64,000 bases of DNA from Bifidobacterium simiarum (GTDB lineage Bacteria > Actinomycetota > Actinomycetes > Actinomycetales > Bifidobacteriaceae). The notes beneath the pieces were generated by a model, which saw only the letters and a list, made by a program, of their open reading frames with translations, searched no databases and was not told the DNA's origin. The position numbers and the translations under genes are program-made. Location: NCBI RefSeq assembly GCF_002802905.1, contig NZ_PEBK01000008.1:1-64000 (forward strand), read 5' to 3'. Positions 1 to 7,920 of this stretch are shown here, piece after piece; the first letter of the stretch is position 1, and the number at the start of each line of letters is the position of its first letter.

Positions 1-77
1 GTCATGGTTTCCATTGTCTCAGTCGGCATGCTCATCACAGGCCCCTTTCCCGCCGGTCCCACGACCGGCGATCAAAG

Positions 78-344
78 TCAGTTACACACTTCTTGGGACA
101 GTCCCGTGATCGTCGTTGCGTCCATGTCCCGACCGTAGCAGGACAGGACCGGTTCGACGCGCCGTCCGCGCTGTGTGGTGCCGTTGCGCCAGATCTTGCC
201 CGCGCGTTTGGACACCCCGACCGCGCGCGCGGCCTGCGTGTAGTTCATGCCCGCGCGCACGTGCTCGGCGTAGCGTTCCCTCCTCGCCCGGCACATCTCG
301 CTCCGGGACGCGTACTCCCTGCCCTCGAACGTCCAGTTGCCCAT
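78..344 (-). pseudogene. IS30-family transposase, N-terminal remnant
   Basis: The 88-residue reading frame carries the N-terminal helix-turn-helix segment of IS30-type transposases (a TQAARAVGVSKRAGKIWRNG stretch around residues 36-55). After about 70 residues it runs into unrelated sequence and stops. The DDE catalytic domain, which makes up most of the usual 300-450 residue protein, is absent, so no functional transposase can be made. The fragment starts at an ATG at 344 and reads toward the window edge; no intact terminal inverted repeats were identified. It is best read as a decayed insertion-sequence scar. Family assignment rests on recognition of the HTH segment only. Confidence 0.7.
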
Positions 345-423
345 CCCGGAAATCCCCTTTCGGACCGCCGGGTGTTGCAGCGACCACTGGAACCCGCACT
401 GCCGCCGACAGCTTCCCCTTAGG

Positions 424-466
424 CTGAGCCCGTTAAGAAAACGCTGGTAGCGTTTTTAGGGCTCAG
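424..466. terminator. Two-step hairpin, possible bidirectional terminator or IS end
   Basis: An outer pair ctgagccc/gggctcag (424-431 and 459-466) encloses an inner pair aaaacgct/agcgtttt (438-445 and 449-456) with a 3-base loop. The A- and T-rich inner arms make it terminator-like on either strand. It could also be a terminal structure left by the neighbouring transposon. Confidence 0.45.
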
Positions 467-616
467 GCGAGCCGACAGGCGAACTGACGAAGCATGGCCG
501 CAGGCCGTCCACTCTTGCTGATGAAGGCGGACGACGCAGTCGGACGGATGAGGTGACGGACATTCAAGCAATGCAGAAGTCACGAAGATGCGCTCATAGA
601 TCAAAACCCCCGATGG

Positions 617-647
617 GTGGATATCGTATACGCCATACGATATCCAC
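617..647 (-). terminator. 13-bp perfect inverted repeat downstream of the acetyltransferase
   Basis: Arms 617-629 and 635-647 (gtggatatcgtat and its complement) are perfect with a 5-base loop. It lies about 35 bases after the stop of the minus-strand acetyltransferase, the position of a terminator, although no clear T tract follows. An operator function is an alternative. Confidence 0.45.
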
Positions 648-680
648 ACGTCCAGCCCGCTCACTCGGCCGCGACGGCAC

Positions 681-1331
681 TCATCCGCGCCGTGTTTTCC
701 GGTCGGGGATGAGGCCGAGGCGGTCCTGTTCGGTGATCGTTCGGATCACATGGGCCGGCACTCCGGCCACCAGCGAGCCTTCGGGCACGTCGCGGGTCAC
801 CACGGCGCCGGCGGCGATCACGCTGTTCGATCCGATCGTCACGCCGGCCACGATCGAGGCACCGCCGCACACCCACACGTTGTCTCCGATGACGACCGGC
901 AGGGAACGCTCCCAGCCGGCGGCACGTTCCTCGGCGTCGAATGCGTGCTCGGGCGTGTAGATGCCCACGTTGGGACCGAACCATACGTTGTCGCCGATGG
1001 TCACACGGGCGCAGTCGAGGATGCAGCAGCCCACGTTGGCGTAGAAGTCATCACCGACCGAGAGATTGTAGCCGTAGTCGCAGTTGAACGGCGACTCGAT
1101 CCAGCAGTTCTCGCCCACGTGACCAAGCAGTTTGCGGATGATCGCCTCCCGCTCGGCCCGTCTGGTTGGGCGCATCATGTTGAAGTCGAACAGCAGATCC
1201 TTGGCCCGCTCGCGCTCGGCGTCGAGCTCGGGATCGGAGCTGGTGTAGTACTCGCCGGCGAGCATGAGCTCCTTCATGCTGCGGATGGCGGCATTGACGG
1301 CCGGAACGTCTTGCGAAATGTTGGTGTCCAT
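681..1331 (-). CDS. maa: Sugar O-acetyltransferase (maltose/galactoside acetyltransferase family)
   Basis: Acetyl-CoA-dependent O-acetylation of a sugar hydroxyl, probably a cytosolic maltose/glucose or thiogalactoside acetyltransferase; the substrate cannot be fixed from sequence. The 216-residue protein has the N-terminal Mac helix region (residues about 19-50) followed by a left-handed beta-helix of hexapeptide repeats (about 78-185, for example VTIGDNVWFGPNVGIYTPEH and VVIGDNVWVCGGASIVAGV). The catalytic histidine is in TPEHAFD (His129). The start at 1331 (MDTNISQ) is preferred over an upstream ATG at 1379, because the latter would translate through the palindrome at 1351-1370. The gene is divergent from a TetR regulator and is probably controlled by it. 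Confidence 0.85.
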   Translation of the reverse strand: MDTNISQDVPAVNAAIRSMKELMLAGEYYTSSDPELDAERERAKDLLFDFNMMRPTRRAEREAIIRKLLGHVGENCWIESPFNCDYGYNLSVGDDFYANVGCCILDCARVTIGDNVWFGPNVGIYTPEHAFDAEERAAGWERSLPVVIGDNVWVCGGASIVAGVTIGSNSVIAAGAVVTRDVPEGSLVAGVPAHVIRTITEQDRLGLIPDRKTRRG

Positions 1332-1350
1332 ATGACGATGGTACCCTGCG

Positions 1351-1370
1351 ATATGTACGATCGTACATAT
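1351..1370. promoter_or_regulatory. 20-bp perfect palindrome, likely TetR operator
   Basis: ATATGTACGATCGTACATAT is fully self-complementary. It lies between the starts of the divergent acetyltransferase and TetR genes, and a further half-site (gtacatatcg, about 1374-1383) follows at once. This is the usual position and architecture of a TetR-family operator controlling both genes. The binding itself is inferred. Confidence 0.7.
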
Positions 1371-1415
1371 CCCGTACATATCGTGTCCGAAGCACGTCGC
1401 ATAGGATGGATGACC

Positions 1416-1982
1416 ATGAGTGGATCTTCGACGCGCCGGTTCGACCCGGAACGCAAGCAGCGGATCATCGAGGCATGTCTAGACGTGATAGCCGAACGCG
1501 GCGTCGCCGGCACCTCACACCGCGCGGTGGCGGCCGAGGCCCATGTGCCATTGGGCTCGATGACCTATCACTTCGACGGCATCGACGATCTGCTGCATCA
1601 GGCGTTCGAACGGTTCGCCGACCGTTCCGCCGCCACGCTGGCCCGACGTATGGCGCATGCCGCGAACGCCGACGAGGCATGCGAGCAGGTGGCGTTGCAC
1701 ATCGAACATGATCTGTTCGGTACACGGCGATCGCTGATCATCGGCCTTGAGCTTTATACGCTTGCCGCCCGGAACCCCGCATTCCGAGACATCACCGACC
1801 GTTGGATGGCGGCCAGTCGTCTCGAGCTCGAACGGTTCTTCCCGCCGGACGCGGCGATGCTGATCGACGCGATGATCGAAGGACTGATGCTTCATCGCGC
1901 CCTCGGCAAGGAATCACGTTCCCTGCAGGATCCGGCGATCATCCGCGCCGGCATCCGCCGGATCGTGACAGCGGATCAGTGA
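1416..1982 (+). CDS. TetR-family transcriptional regulator
   Basis: A 188-residue protein with an N-terminal TetR DNA-binding domain (about residues 13-60: KQRIIEACLDVIAERG, then the recognition segment ending MTYHFDGIDDLL). A helical ligand-binding domain follows. It is a likely local repressor of the divergent acetyltransferase and of itself through the palindrome at 1351-1370; the ligand is unknown. The start at 1416 is chosen because AGGA at 1403-1406 gives a 9-base spacing; the in-frame ATG at 1410, two codons earlier, lies too close to that site but cannot be excluded. A long upstream extension of this frame is only a shadow of the opposite-strand gene. Confidence 0.85.
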   Translation: MSGSSTRRFDPERKQRIIEACLDVIAERGVAGTSHRAVAAEAHVPLGSMTYHFDGIDDLLHQAFERFADRSAATLARRMAHAANADEACEQVALHIEHDLFGTRRSLIIGLELYTLAARNPAFRDITDRWMAASRLELERFFPPDAAMLIDAMIEGLMLHRALGKESRSLQDPAIIRAGIRRIVTADQ

Positions 1983-2097
1983 ACACGGGCCCGGCACAGC
2001 GACATAACATACGGGTGGTCATGCGGGATAATGGGAGTGCCGGATTCGTCGCCATGACCACGAGCGTCAGCGGGTTCGGAGAAACGGGGAAAGGCCG

Positions 2098-2422
2098 ATG
2101 ATCATCGCCGGATTGTTCATACTGCTGATCATGCTCTACGTCGCCATGCTTGCCGTGATGACCATCGGACTGATCGCCCTTGGCGTGGGGGGTGGCATTG
2201 GCGGTCGGAGCGGGTATCGGCCTCGGTGTGGCCTTCCTGCTCGCCGTCGAGGGCGCAGCGCTGCTGGCATGGAGGGCTTGGCAGGTGCATCGGGGGAATA
2301 CCGTGCCGGCATGGTGCAAACCCGTCGGCATCGTTGCCGCCGTGATCGGCGGCGTATGGTTCGTCATCGCCTGCATCCTGCTGATCACGCTGGTGACGCA
2401 GATGATCGGCCTGTTCGTCTGA
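2098..2422 (+). pseudogene. Small membrane protein interrupted by a frameshift at a G run
   Basis: Translation from the ATG at 2098 (AAAGG ribosome site just upstream) gives a hydrophobic segment, MIIAGLFILLIMLYVAMLAV and onward, then becomes non-hydrophobic after about 31 residues. A second frame takes over with more membrane segments and ends at 2422 (TQMIGLFV). Removing one G from the six-G run at 2187-2192 joins the two into one protein of about 107 residues with three probable membrane spans. No family is recognised. It may be a true frameshift, a phase-variable run or a sequencing error. Confidence 0.55.
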
Positions 2423-2470
2423 AACCTGTTCGTCTGCGGTCCGTGTGTCTGGGGTCTGTTCTGTTGGTCA

Positions 2471-2503
2471 GTCCGGGACGGGAGGGCCGTCCACGTCCCG
2501 GAC
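2471..2503. terminator. 10-bp inverted repeat between convergent genes
   Basis: gtccgggacg (2471-2480) pairs perfectly with cgtcccggac (2494-2503) across a 13-base loop. It sits between the 3' ends of two converging genes, so it probably terminates both; no T tract is visible. Confidence 0.5.
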
Positions 2504-2526
2504 CGGACGGAATCGCCTAGGCGTGC

Positions 2527-3069
2527 TCAGCCGCGCAGGATCTGCGCGTACCGGTCGGCGGCGTCGGCGAGGCGCTCCTCGGTCAGGCCATCCGGCGTGC
2601 AGGCGTACACGGCGAACGGCTCCAGCCACTGCGCACCCACGTATTCGGTGGTGATGCGCATTGGGTTGAGTGTCTCGTCCATGGTGGCGCGGAACCGGCC
2701 GTCATGCCGATATTCGTCCTCGGTGCTGCCGGCGGTCACGGCGCACATGATCCTCTTGCCGGCGAGCTTGTCGCCGTCGGGGCCGTACGCCCAGCCGTAG
2801 GCGAGCACCTCGTCCTCCCACTCCTTGAGCAGCGAGGGGGAGGAATACCAGTACATGGGGAACTGCCAGACGATGCGGTCGGCCCTGAGCAGCTCCGCCT
2901 GTTCGGCCGCCACGTCGATGCGGCCGTCGGGGTAGAGCGCGTACACGTCGCGCACCGTCACTCCGTCGACGCCTCTCGCGGCTTCGGCCAGTCGCCTGTT
3001 GGCCACGGACTCGGTTTCCAAATGGGGGTGAAACACCAGCACCAGGGTGTGTTCGGCATTGTCGGTCAT
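2527..3069 (-). CDS. NAD(P)H-dependent flavin oxidoreductase (MdaB/KefF type)
   Basis: A cytosolic two-electron quinone or azo reductase of the flavodoxin-like fold (Flavodoxin_2). The 180-residue protein opens with a beta strand and phosphate-binding segment, LVLVFHPHLETESVANRRL. It then has the typical WQFPMYWYSSPSLLKEWEDE motif, which contacts flavin and lines the active site, and GKRIMCAVTAGSTEDEY, which contacts flavin from the far side. The start at 3069 is preferred over the adjacent ATG at 3072, because AAAGGAG then has 6-base spacing. The family detoxifies quinones by obligate two-electron reduction; substrate and regulation are not evident. It is a single gene downstream of, but not coupled to, the two-component system. 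Confidence 0.82.
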   Translation of the reverse strand: MTDNAEHTLVLVFHPHLETESVANRRLAEAARGVDGVTVRDVYALYPDGRIDVAAEQAELLRADRIVWQFPMYWYSSPSLLKEWEDEVLAYGWAYGPDGDKLAGKRIMCAVTAGSTEDEYRHDGRFRATMDETLNPMRITTEYVGAQWLEPFAVYACTPDGLTEERLADAADRYAQILRG

Positions 3070-3136
3070 CATTTGCTCCTTTGCCGGATCATCGGATCAT
3101 ATGCTTCACTTGGCGATGATAGCCGAAACGCATGGC

Positions 3137-3177
3137 ATCGGCCGGCTCTTCCGTGAAGGTGATGAAAGCCGGCCGAT
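3137..3177 (-). terminator. 11-bp inverted repeat after the histidine kinase
   Basis: Perfect arms atcggccggct (3137-3147) and agccggccgat (3167-3177). It begins 10 bases downstream of the kinase stop codon on the minus strand and probably ends the two-component operon, although no T tract follows. Confidence 0.5.
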
Positions 3178-3186
3178 CACTGCCGA

Positions 3187-4632
3187 TCATCGCAGCGGAA
3201 CCATGGCGTCCAACGTCCACGTACCGTCCTGGACGCCGGCGTTGAATTCGCCTCCGGCATCCTCCACCGCCTTGCGGTGCAGTCCCAGTCCGCGTCCCGA
3301 ACTCAGCCCCCGCATCGCCTCCGGCGCCTCGCGCACGGGATTCACCTCGGTGATGCGCACCGTGGCGTCGTCGAGTGTGACGAACACATGATAGGCGTCG
3401 TCTCCCGACGTGCAATGCCGTAGGACGTTCGCGTAGATCTCCTTCAGCAGGCCTTCGACGAGCGCTAGACGCGTGGGATCCGCCGCGATGGCATCCCCTT
3501 CCCAGCGGGTGACGCCGCGGTATCCCAGTTCATGCAGTTTGGTCTCCTCGGCGTCGGCCATCCGCTTCAGTGATGCGATGGGGTCCGAAGAGGATTCGTC
3601 TCGCCCGCCAACGGCCCCGTGCATGTCCTTCGCCTCATCGCCTGTGGGGGAGCCGCTCCCGTTCGGCTCGCCGTCCAGCAGCAGGTCGATCACCTCATGG
3701 ATGCCGGCGAGCGCCGCATGCGTGCGCTGATCGATGGCGTCCATCGTCACGGCCAGCCGCGGGTTGGCATCGGCGTCGAACTGCGTGCGCGCCTGATAGG
3801 CGAGCATCACCACCTGGGATAGATCGTTGGTCACGGAATCGTGGATCATGCCGGCGAGACGTTGGTTATGCCGGGTTCTCGCCAGCCGCTCCCTGATCAG
3901 CCGCTGCTCGCGGGCGTCGGCGCGAAGTCGGTCGCGGTTCCTCGCATATGCGCCGTAGGCGACGAACGCGTACATCAGCAGCGTCGACGTCACGGCCAGC
4001 AGACACGCGACGATGGGGGAGACCGGCATCAGACTCCAATCGGCGGCCTGTGGTGAGGATTGCCGGGATGACTGCGTCGCCCCTGCGGAATCCTGCGCGA
4101 ACATCGCTCCGGTGACCCCTTCGATGACGTCGACGAGCGGGTTGAGCGCACCGAACATGGCCGGGCGGAACGATCCTCCGTAAAGCAGTGCGACCGAACC
4201 GGTTTCGAATCCCATGCCGATGATCGGCGCCACGGCGGCGAACCACCTTGGCATGAGGTAGCCGATGCCGAGCAGCGCGGCGACGTACAGCGGCCAGAGG
4301 TCCGCCAAAGCATAGACCAGCGTGTATGAGCATACGATCGGCATGGCGGCCAGCAGGACCGGTCCCATGATGCGAGGCCAGCGATGCCAGATCGCCAGAG
4401 CCGCGTACGCGATGAGATAGCATACTTGCACGCCGATGGCGGAGTCGGAGCCATTCGCCATGGCGGTGACATTGCCGACCGCCAGCAGCGTCAGCATGAC
4501 GAGCGCTGTCTTACCGATGAAATGCGGCTCATGCCACCATTGGCGGAAATGCTGCCATAGCGTGGCCGGTGCGGAGGAATGTTCCGTCGTGCCCGTGCGC
4601 TCGACCGTGTATTCGCTCTTACTCATCGTCAT
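3187..4632 (-). CDS. Sensor histidine kinase with atypical ATPase domain
   Basis: The membrane sensor of the two-component pair with the gene just upstream. The 481-residue protein has several membrane segments over residues about 40-155, a variable loop, a last membrane helix near 204-228 and a dimerisation helix. The phospho-acceptor motif is MIHDSVTNDLSQV (His264), as in NarL-class HisKA_3 kinases. The C-terminal ATPase keeps an N-box (KEIYANVLRHC) and a G-box (SSGRGLGLHRKAVEDAGG). Where Asp-x-Gly-x-Gly is expected it reads VRITEVNPV, more like GHKL proteins of the LytS/AgrC type. The start at 4632 overlaps the regulator stop in an ATGA arrangement, so translation is coupled. The stimulus is unknown. 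Confidence 0.85.
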   Translation of the reverse strand: MTMSKSEYTVERTGTTEHSSAPATLWQHFRQWWHEPHFIGKTALVMLTLLAVGNVTAMANGSDSAIGVQVCYLIAYAALAIWHRWPRIMGPVLLAAMPIVCSYTLVYALADLWPLYVAALLGIGYLMPRWFAAVAPIIGMGFETGSVALLYGGSFRPAMFGALNPLVDVIEGVTGAMFAQDSAGATQSSRQSSPQAADWSLMPVSPIVACLLAVTSTLLMYAFVAYGAYARNRDRLRADAREQRLIRERLARTRHNQRLAGMIHDSVTNDLSQVVMLAYQARTQFDADANPRLAVTMDAIDQRTHAALAGIHEVIDLLLDGEPNGSGSPTGDEAKDMHGAVGGRDESSSDPIASLKRMADAEETKLHELGYRGVTRWEGDAIAADPTRLALVEGLLKEIYANVLRHCTSGDDAYHVFVTLDDATVRITEVNPVREAPEAMRGLSSGRGLGLHRKAVEDAGGEFNAGVQDGTWTLDAMVPLR

Positions 4633-5339
4633 GCCCTTTCCTCGCTCATCCAGATCGCAATGGCCTGCGCCAGCGTGGCGGCCCCCAGTTTCTTCTCCGC
4701 CCTGTGGGCGTGGGTTCGGATGGTGCTGGAACTGATATGCCATTCCTTCGCCAGTCGTTCGAAGGTGTATCCGCGTGACATCATCTCCAGTACTTCGATC
4801 TCCTTGTCGGTCAGCAGGGGCAGATCCTGTGACAGGTCGGTGGCGAGACGTCGGTGGGCCGTTTCCGCGGTTTCGAACGTGATCTCGGTGTCGGATGCGC
4901 TCATCGGATCGGGTCCGGTCCCGTCGTCGTAGGTGACGGTTCCTCCGTCGGCCACGAGGCGCAGCGCCTTGGCGAGCGCCGGCATGTCGGACTTCGAGAC
5001 GATGCCCTGCGCCCCGACTTCGGCCGCCGACCGTGCATAAAGGTGCAGGGGGAACGAGGTGACGGCGAGTATCGGCGTATGCGGGGTTCTCGATCGGATG
5101 CGCCGGCAGACCGTGATGCCGCTGTCGCGGCCGAGGGACATGTCCATGAGCAGCACGTTCGGTCGGGTCATCGGGTTCAGGGTGTTCCGTACCGCCGTGT
5201 TCGGCGAGTCGGTCGTCCAGAGGAACCTGCTGCCGGGCAGGAGTTTCGGCGTGATGGCCTGCAAGGCCATCAGTGTCATGGCGTCGTTGTCGACGGCGGC
5301 CAGCGTCGTGCCGCCGTCGTGGTGTTCGTGTTCGTTCAT
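4629..5339 (-). CDS. NarL/FixJ-type response regulator
   Basis: DNA-binding output of the two-component system. The 236-residue protein has a receiver domain (about residues 11-135) with acidic pair Asp17/Asp19, phospho-acceptor Asp66 in VLLMDMSLG, the switch Thr94 in AVTSF and Lys116 in VSKSD, so it looks fully phosphorylatable. A LuxR/GerE helix-turn-helix follows at about 175-236 (LTDKEIEVLEMMSRGYTFER, then SSSTIRTHAHRAEKKLGA). The start at 5339 (MNEHEHH) is chosen because upstream sequence in the same frame is not domain-like; the ribosome site is weak. It is followed by the kinase with a 4-base overlap. Target genes are not evident. Confidence 0.85.
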   Translation of the reverse strand: MNEHEHHDGGTTLAAVDNDAMTLMALQAITPKLLPGSRFLWTTDSPNTAVRNTLNPMTRPNVLLMDMSLGRDSGITVCRRIRSRTPHTPILAVTSFPLHLYARSAAEVGAQGIVSKSDMPALAKALRLVADGGTVTYDDGTGPDPMSASDTEITFETAETAHRRLATDLSQDLPLLTDKEIEVLEMMSRGYTFERLAKEWHISSSTIRTHAHRAEKKLGAATLAQAIAIWMSEERA

Positions 5340-5450
5340 GGCTGCAACGGTAATCGTCCGGCGCGGAGTCTTCACGATGCCGTAGTCATTCGTTGACCGC
5401 GGTTGATTTCCCGGCTCTTCCAACGGCCCGACGGCCCCGGGAATGGCGGA

Positions 5451-5927
5451 CTACCGGTGTTCGTTGAGACGGATCAGGTATTCGATGAATTCGCGGACGG
5501 CCCCGCGTCCGCCGTCCCGCCGGCACACGTAGGTCACGATGTCCATGATGCCCTGCACCGCGTCGGCCGGGCACGCGGTCACGCCGGCGAACCGCATGGC
5601 CTCGAGATCGTTGAGATCATCGCCGATATAGGCCACCTCGTCCGGGGTGAGCCCGCGTTCGGCCGTCAGGCGATGCAGCAGCGGCAGCTTGTCCTGCACG
5701 CCCTGATACAGCTCGTCGATATGCAGTTCCGCGGCTCGGTGCTCGAGGATCCGCGAATCGCGTCCCGTGATGATCATCGGGGTGATGCCGGCCGCGGGCA
5801 GCAGATGGCTGATGCCGTACCCGTCCTTGCAGTTGAACGTCTTCAGCGCCTCGCCGTCCGGCCCTATGATGATGCGCCCGTCGGTCAGCGTGCCGTCCAC
5901 ATCCATGACCAGCAGTCGAACGGTCAT
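5451..5927 (-). CDS. KdsC-like cap-less HAD phosphatase
   Basis: A HAD-superfamily phosphatase of the C0 (cap-less) type that resembles 3-deoxy-manno-octulosonate-8-phosphate phosphatase. The 158-residue chain shows motif I VMDVDGTLTDG (nucleophile Asp9, acid/base Asp11), motif II TGRDS near residue 54, the motif III lysine in DKLPLL and motif IV YIGDDLNDLEAM near 101. The TDG and CKDGYG segments are KdsC-typical. An actinobacterium is not expected to make Kdo, so the substrate is probably another phosphosugar acid such as a nonulosonate phosphate; this is inference. The upstream MATE gene ends within its start region (ATGA). The ATG at 5927 has better spacing to AGAGGAG than the ATG at 5933, which matches the overlap. 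Confidence 0.75.
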   Translation of the reverse strand: MTVRLLVMDVDGTLTDGRIIIGPDGEALKTFNCKDGYGISHLLPAAGITPMIITGRDSRILEHRAAELHIDELYQGVQDKLPLLHRLTAERGLTPDEVAYIGDDLNDLEAMRFAGVTACPADAVQGIMDIVTYVCRRDGGRGAVREFIEYLIRLNEHR

Positions 5928-5929
5928 GA

Positions 5930-7402
5930 TCATCTCCTCTCGTCGGTTTCGTCGGTGTTCTTCCGATCCGTGTTCGCCCCGCCCCGCAGCTCCGGCAGCA
6001 TGACGACGAACAGCACGATGGCGATGATCATCGTGATGAGATCGGCGATGGCCTGCGAGGCGATCACCCCATCGTAACCCGCGACACGGGAGGCGACCGT
6101 CAGTACGATCACCAGCACCACGCCCTGACGGCTGATCGACAGGATGAACGCGCCCAACGCCTTGCCGGTCGACTGGAACGTGCAGGTGGTCACCATGACG
6201 ACGCCCACGCACACCAGACTCAGCAGCTGTACGCGCAGCATGCCGGCACCCAGGTCGATGATATGCAGGTCGTTGATGAAGAACGCCATGAGCCGGCGGT
6301 CGAACAGGCTGAGCACCACGGTCATGACGATTGCGAACGCGGAGAGGAACAGATACGAGAACCGCAGGATCGACGCCAGACGACGCATGTTGCGCGCACC
6401 ATAGTTGTAGCCGATCAGCGCCTGCGCGCCGAACGCGAACCCGACGAACACCGACACCGCGATCATCACCACCTTCAGCGCAATACCCATCGCCGCCACC
6501 GGATCATTGCCATAGCGCAGCAGATACAGGTTCACCATCACGATGCCGAAACTCTGCGTGATGTTCGTCACCGCCGAGGGAATGCCGATGACGAGAACGT
6601 CCTTCACCTCCAGCGACGAGATGTTCAGACGCCGACGCCGCACCGGCACTGGACGCTCCACGAACGCCCGGCCATACGTTTTCACGCTCGGCTTCCGCAC
6701 GACCCCCGAATAGCGCATGAGCATGAGCCGCGGATCGACCGAAAGATTCGTACTGCGGAACATCAGGAACCACACCAGATAGGCGTCGGTACACACGTTC
6801 GCCAGCACCGTGGCCAACGCCGAACCGGCCGCACCCCAGCCGAACACATGAATGAACAGCGGATTGAGGATGATGTTCAGCACCGTGCCCGCGATCTGGC
6901 CGATCATCGACGGCACCGCATGGCCCTCCGTACGCAGCTGATTGACCGGCGTCATCGACATGATGATCAGCGGCGAACCGATGATGATCCACGTGTAATA
7001 CGCCGACGCATGCACCCACGTCGCCTCGTTCGCACCCAGCATCGCCAGAATCGGCCCGCGGAACACCAGGCCAAGCGTCAGCACCAGCGCGCCGACCAGC
7101 AGCGAACCATAGAAGCAGAACACGCTCAGCCGCCGACCATCCGCATACCGATGCTGGCCGAACAGCCGGGAGATCACCGAACTGCCGCCCAAGCCGAAGA
7201 TGTCGCCGATCGCGATCATCACCATGAACACGGGAGCCGACAGCGACACCCCCGCCACCATGTTCGCGTCACCGGTATGCGCAATGAAATACGTGTCCAC
7301 CATGTTGTACACCAGCGTGACCAGCATGCTCATCACCACCGGCATCGACAGGCTGAAATACGCCCGCGGCACCGAAGCCCGCTCGAACAGCTCGCTATCC
7401 AT
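5930..7402 (-). CDS. MATE-family multidrug/metabolite exporter
   Basis: An integral membrane antiporter of 490 residues with about twelve hydrophobic segments in two six-helix halves: residues about 15-205, and 255-475 after a basic cytosolic loop (VERPVPVRRRRLN). The halves open alike (SMPVVMSMLVTLVYNMVDTY and VIGIPSAVTNITQSFGIVMV), as in MATE proteins. These export cationic drugs or metabolites in exchange for Na+ or H+. A GAGGTGAGGG site precedes the ATG. Its stop overlaps the start of the KdsC-like phosphatase, so the two are probably co-translated and may act on related metabolites. A 13-bp tandem repeat upstream (7429-7454) could be an operator. Confidence 0.88.
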   Translation of the reverse strand: MDSELFERASVPRAYFSLSMPVVMSMLVTLVYNMVDTYFIAHTGDANMVAGVSLSAPVFMVMIAIGDIFGLGGSSVISRLFGQHRYADGRRLSVFCFYGSLLVGALVLTLGLVFRGPILAMLGANEATWVHASAYYTWIIIGSPLIIMSMTPVNQLRTEGHAVPSMIGQIAGTVLNIILNPLFIHVFGWGAAGSALATVLANVCTDAYLVWFLMFRSTNLSVDPRLMLMRYSGVVRKPSVKTYGRAFVERPVPVRRRRLNISSLEVKDVLVIGIPSAVTNITQSFGIVMVNLYLLRYGNDPVAAMGIALKVVMIAVSVFVGFAFGAQALIGYNYGARNMRRLASILRFSYLFLSAFAIVMTVVLSLFDRRLMAFFINDLHIIDLGAGMLRVQLLSLVCVGVVMVTTCTFQSTGKALGAFILSISRQGVVLVIVLTVASRVAGYDGVIASQAIADLITMIIAIVLFVVMLPELRGGANTDRKNTDETDERR

Positions 7403-7428
7403 CCCTCACCTCTGATCCCTAGTCCTAT

Positions 7429-7454
7429 CGCGTAAATCCACCGCGTAAATCCAC
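7429..7454. repeat. 13-bp tandem repeat upstream of the MATE gene
   Basis: cgcgtaaatccac occurs twice back to back (7429-7441 and 7442-7454) and a degenerate third copy (tgcgtagtaaacc) follows. It sits 27-70 bases upstream of the MATE start, in the promoter region, so it could bind a regulator. Confidence 0.6.
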
Positions 7455-7605
7455 TGCGTAGTAAACCGCGCCAGGGTGGACAATCAGACGTGCACGCCCG
7501 TCCTTCATCGGCATTCGGCCGCACACCATATTCGCATCGGCAGGTTCCGGCATCATCCCCACGTAGAATCAGAGACACCGGAGAGTCAATAAAAGGCAGG
7601 TTGAT

Positions 7606-7818
7606 ATGAGTCTTAGGGAATTAAGAATTAAGCGCGGAATGTCCCAAGAGAAACTAGCCGAAAAGGCTGGGCTAAGCAATCGTAGCCACATAGCTAGGTA
7701 TGAAACAGGGGTGCTAGACATTGAAAACATGTCTCTTGGTACGGCGCTTAAAATCTGTGACGCCTTGAAAATCTCGAATCCTCGTAAGTTGTTGGATGAG
7801 CCGCCCGATAAGCGGTAA
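7606..7818 (+). CDS. Mini-XRE helix-turn-helix protein, copy 1
   Basis: A 70-residue Cro/C1-type DNA-binding protein that is essentially only the HTH domain: RELRIKRGMSQEKLAEKAG, the recognition helix with NRSHIARYE, and a closing helix MSLGTALKICDALKI. It is followed after 102 bases by a RelB/YafQ toxin-antitoxin pair and then by a close paralog at 8554. A third paralog lies at 25564-25788 on the other strand. All three are preceded by an AAAGG(C/T)AGGTTG leader that includes the ribosome site. It probably regulates the adjacent toxin-antitoxin genes; a third-component role is possible but unproven. Confidence 0.8.
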   Translation: MSLRELRIKRGMSQEKLAEKAGLSNRSHIARYETGVLDIENMSLGTALKICDALKISNPRKLLDEPPDKR

Positions 7819-7920
7819 CGGTAGGGGTCTGGCTTCTTTCCGGCATCATTTATGACGAGAACGATTCCACATTCACGGTCGATAAAATAAGACGTACACA
7901 AGAAAAACAGGAGGTGCGGT

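Larger units (their letters stand above)
345..680. other. Non-coding stretch between IS30 remnant and acetyltransferase
   Basis: No credible gene is seen in these 336 bases; the short frames here have shadow-like composition. The stretch holds two strong inverted repeats, listed separately (424-466 and 617-647). Confidence 0.6.

Noticed and set aside
750-1415. Long N-terminal extension of the TetR gene
   Set aside because: It is antisense to the acetyltransferase and crosses the operator palindrome.
5451-5927. KdsC-like gene as evidence for lipopolysaccharide synthesis
   Set aside because: All other genes fit a Gram-positive actinobacterium; one phosphatase motif set does not establish Kdo synthesis.
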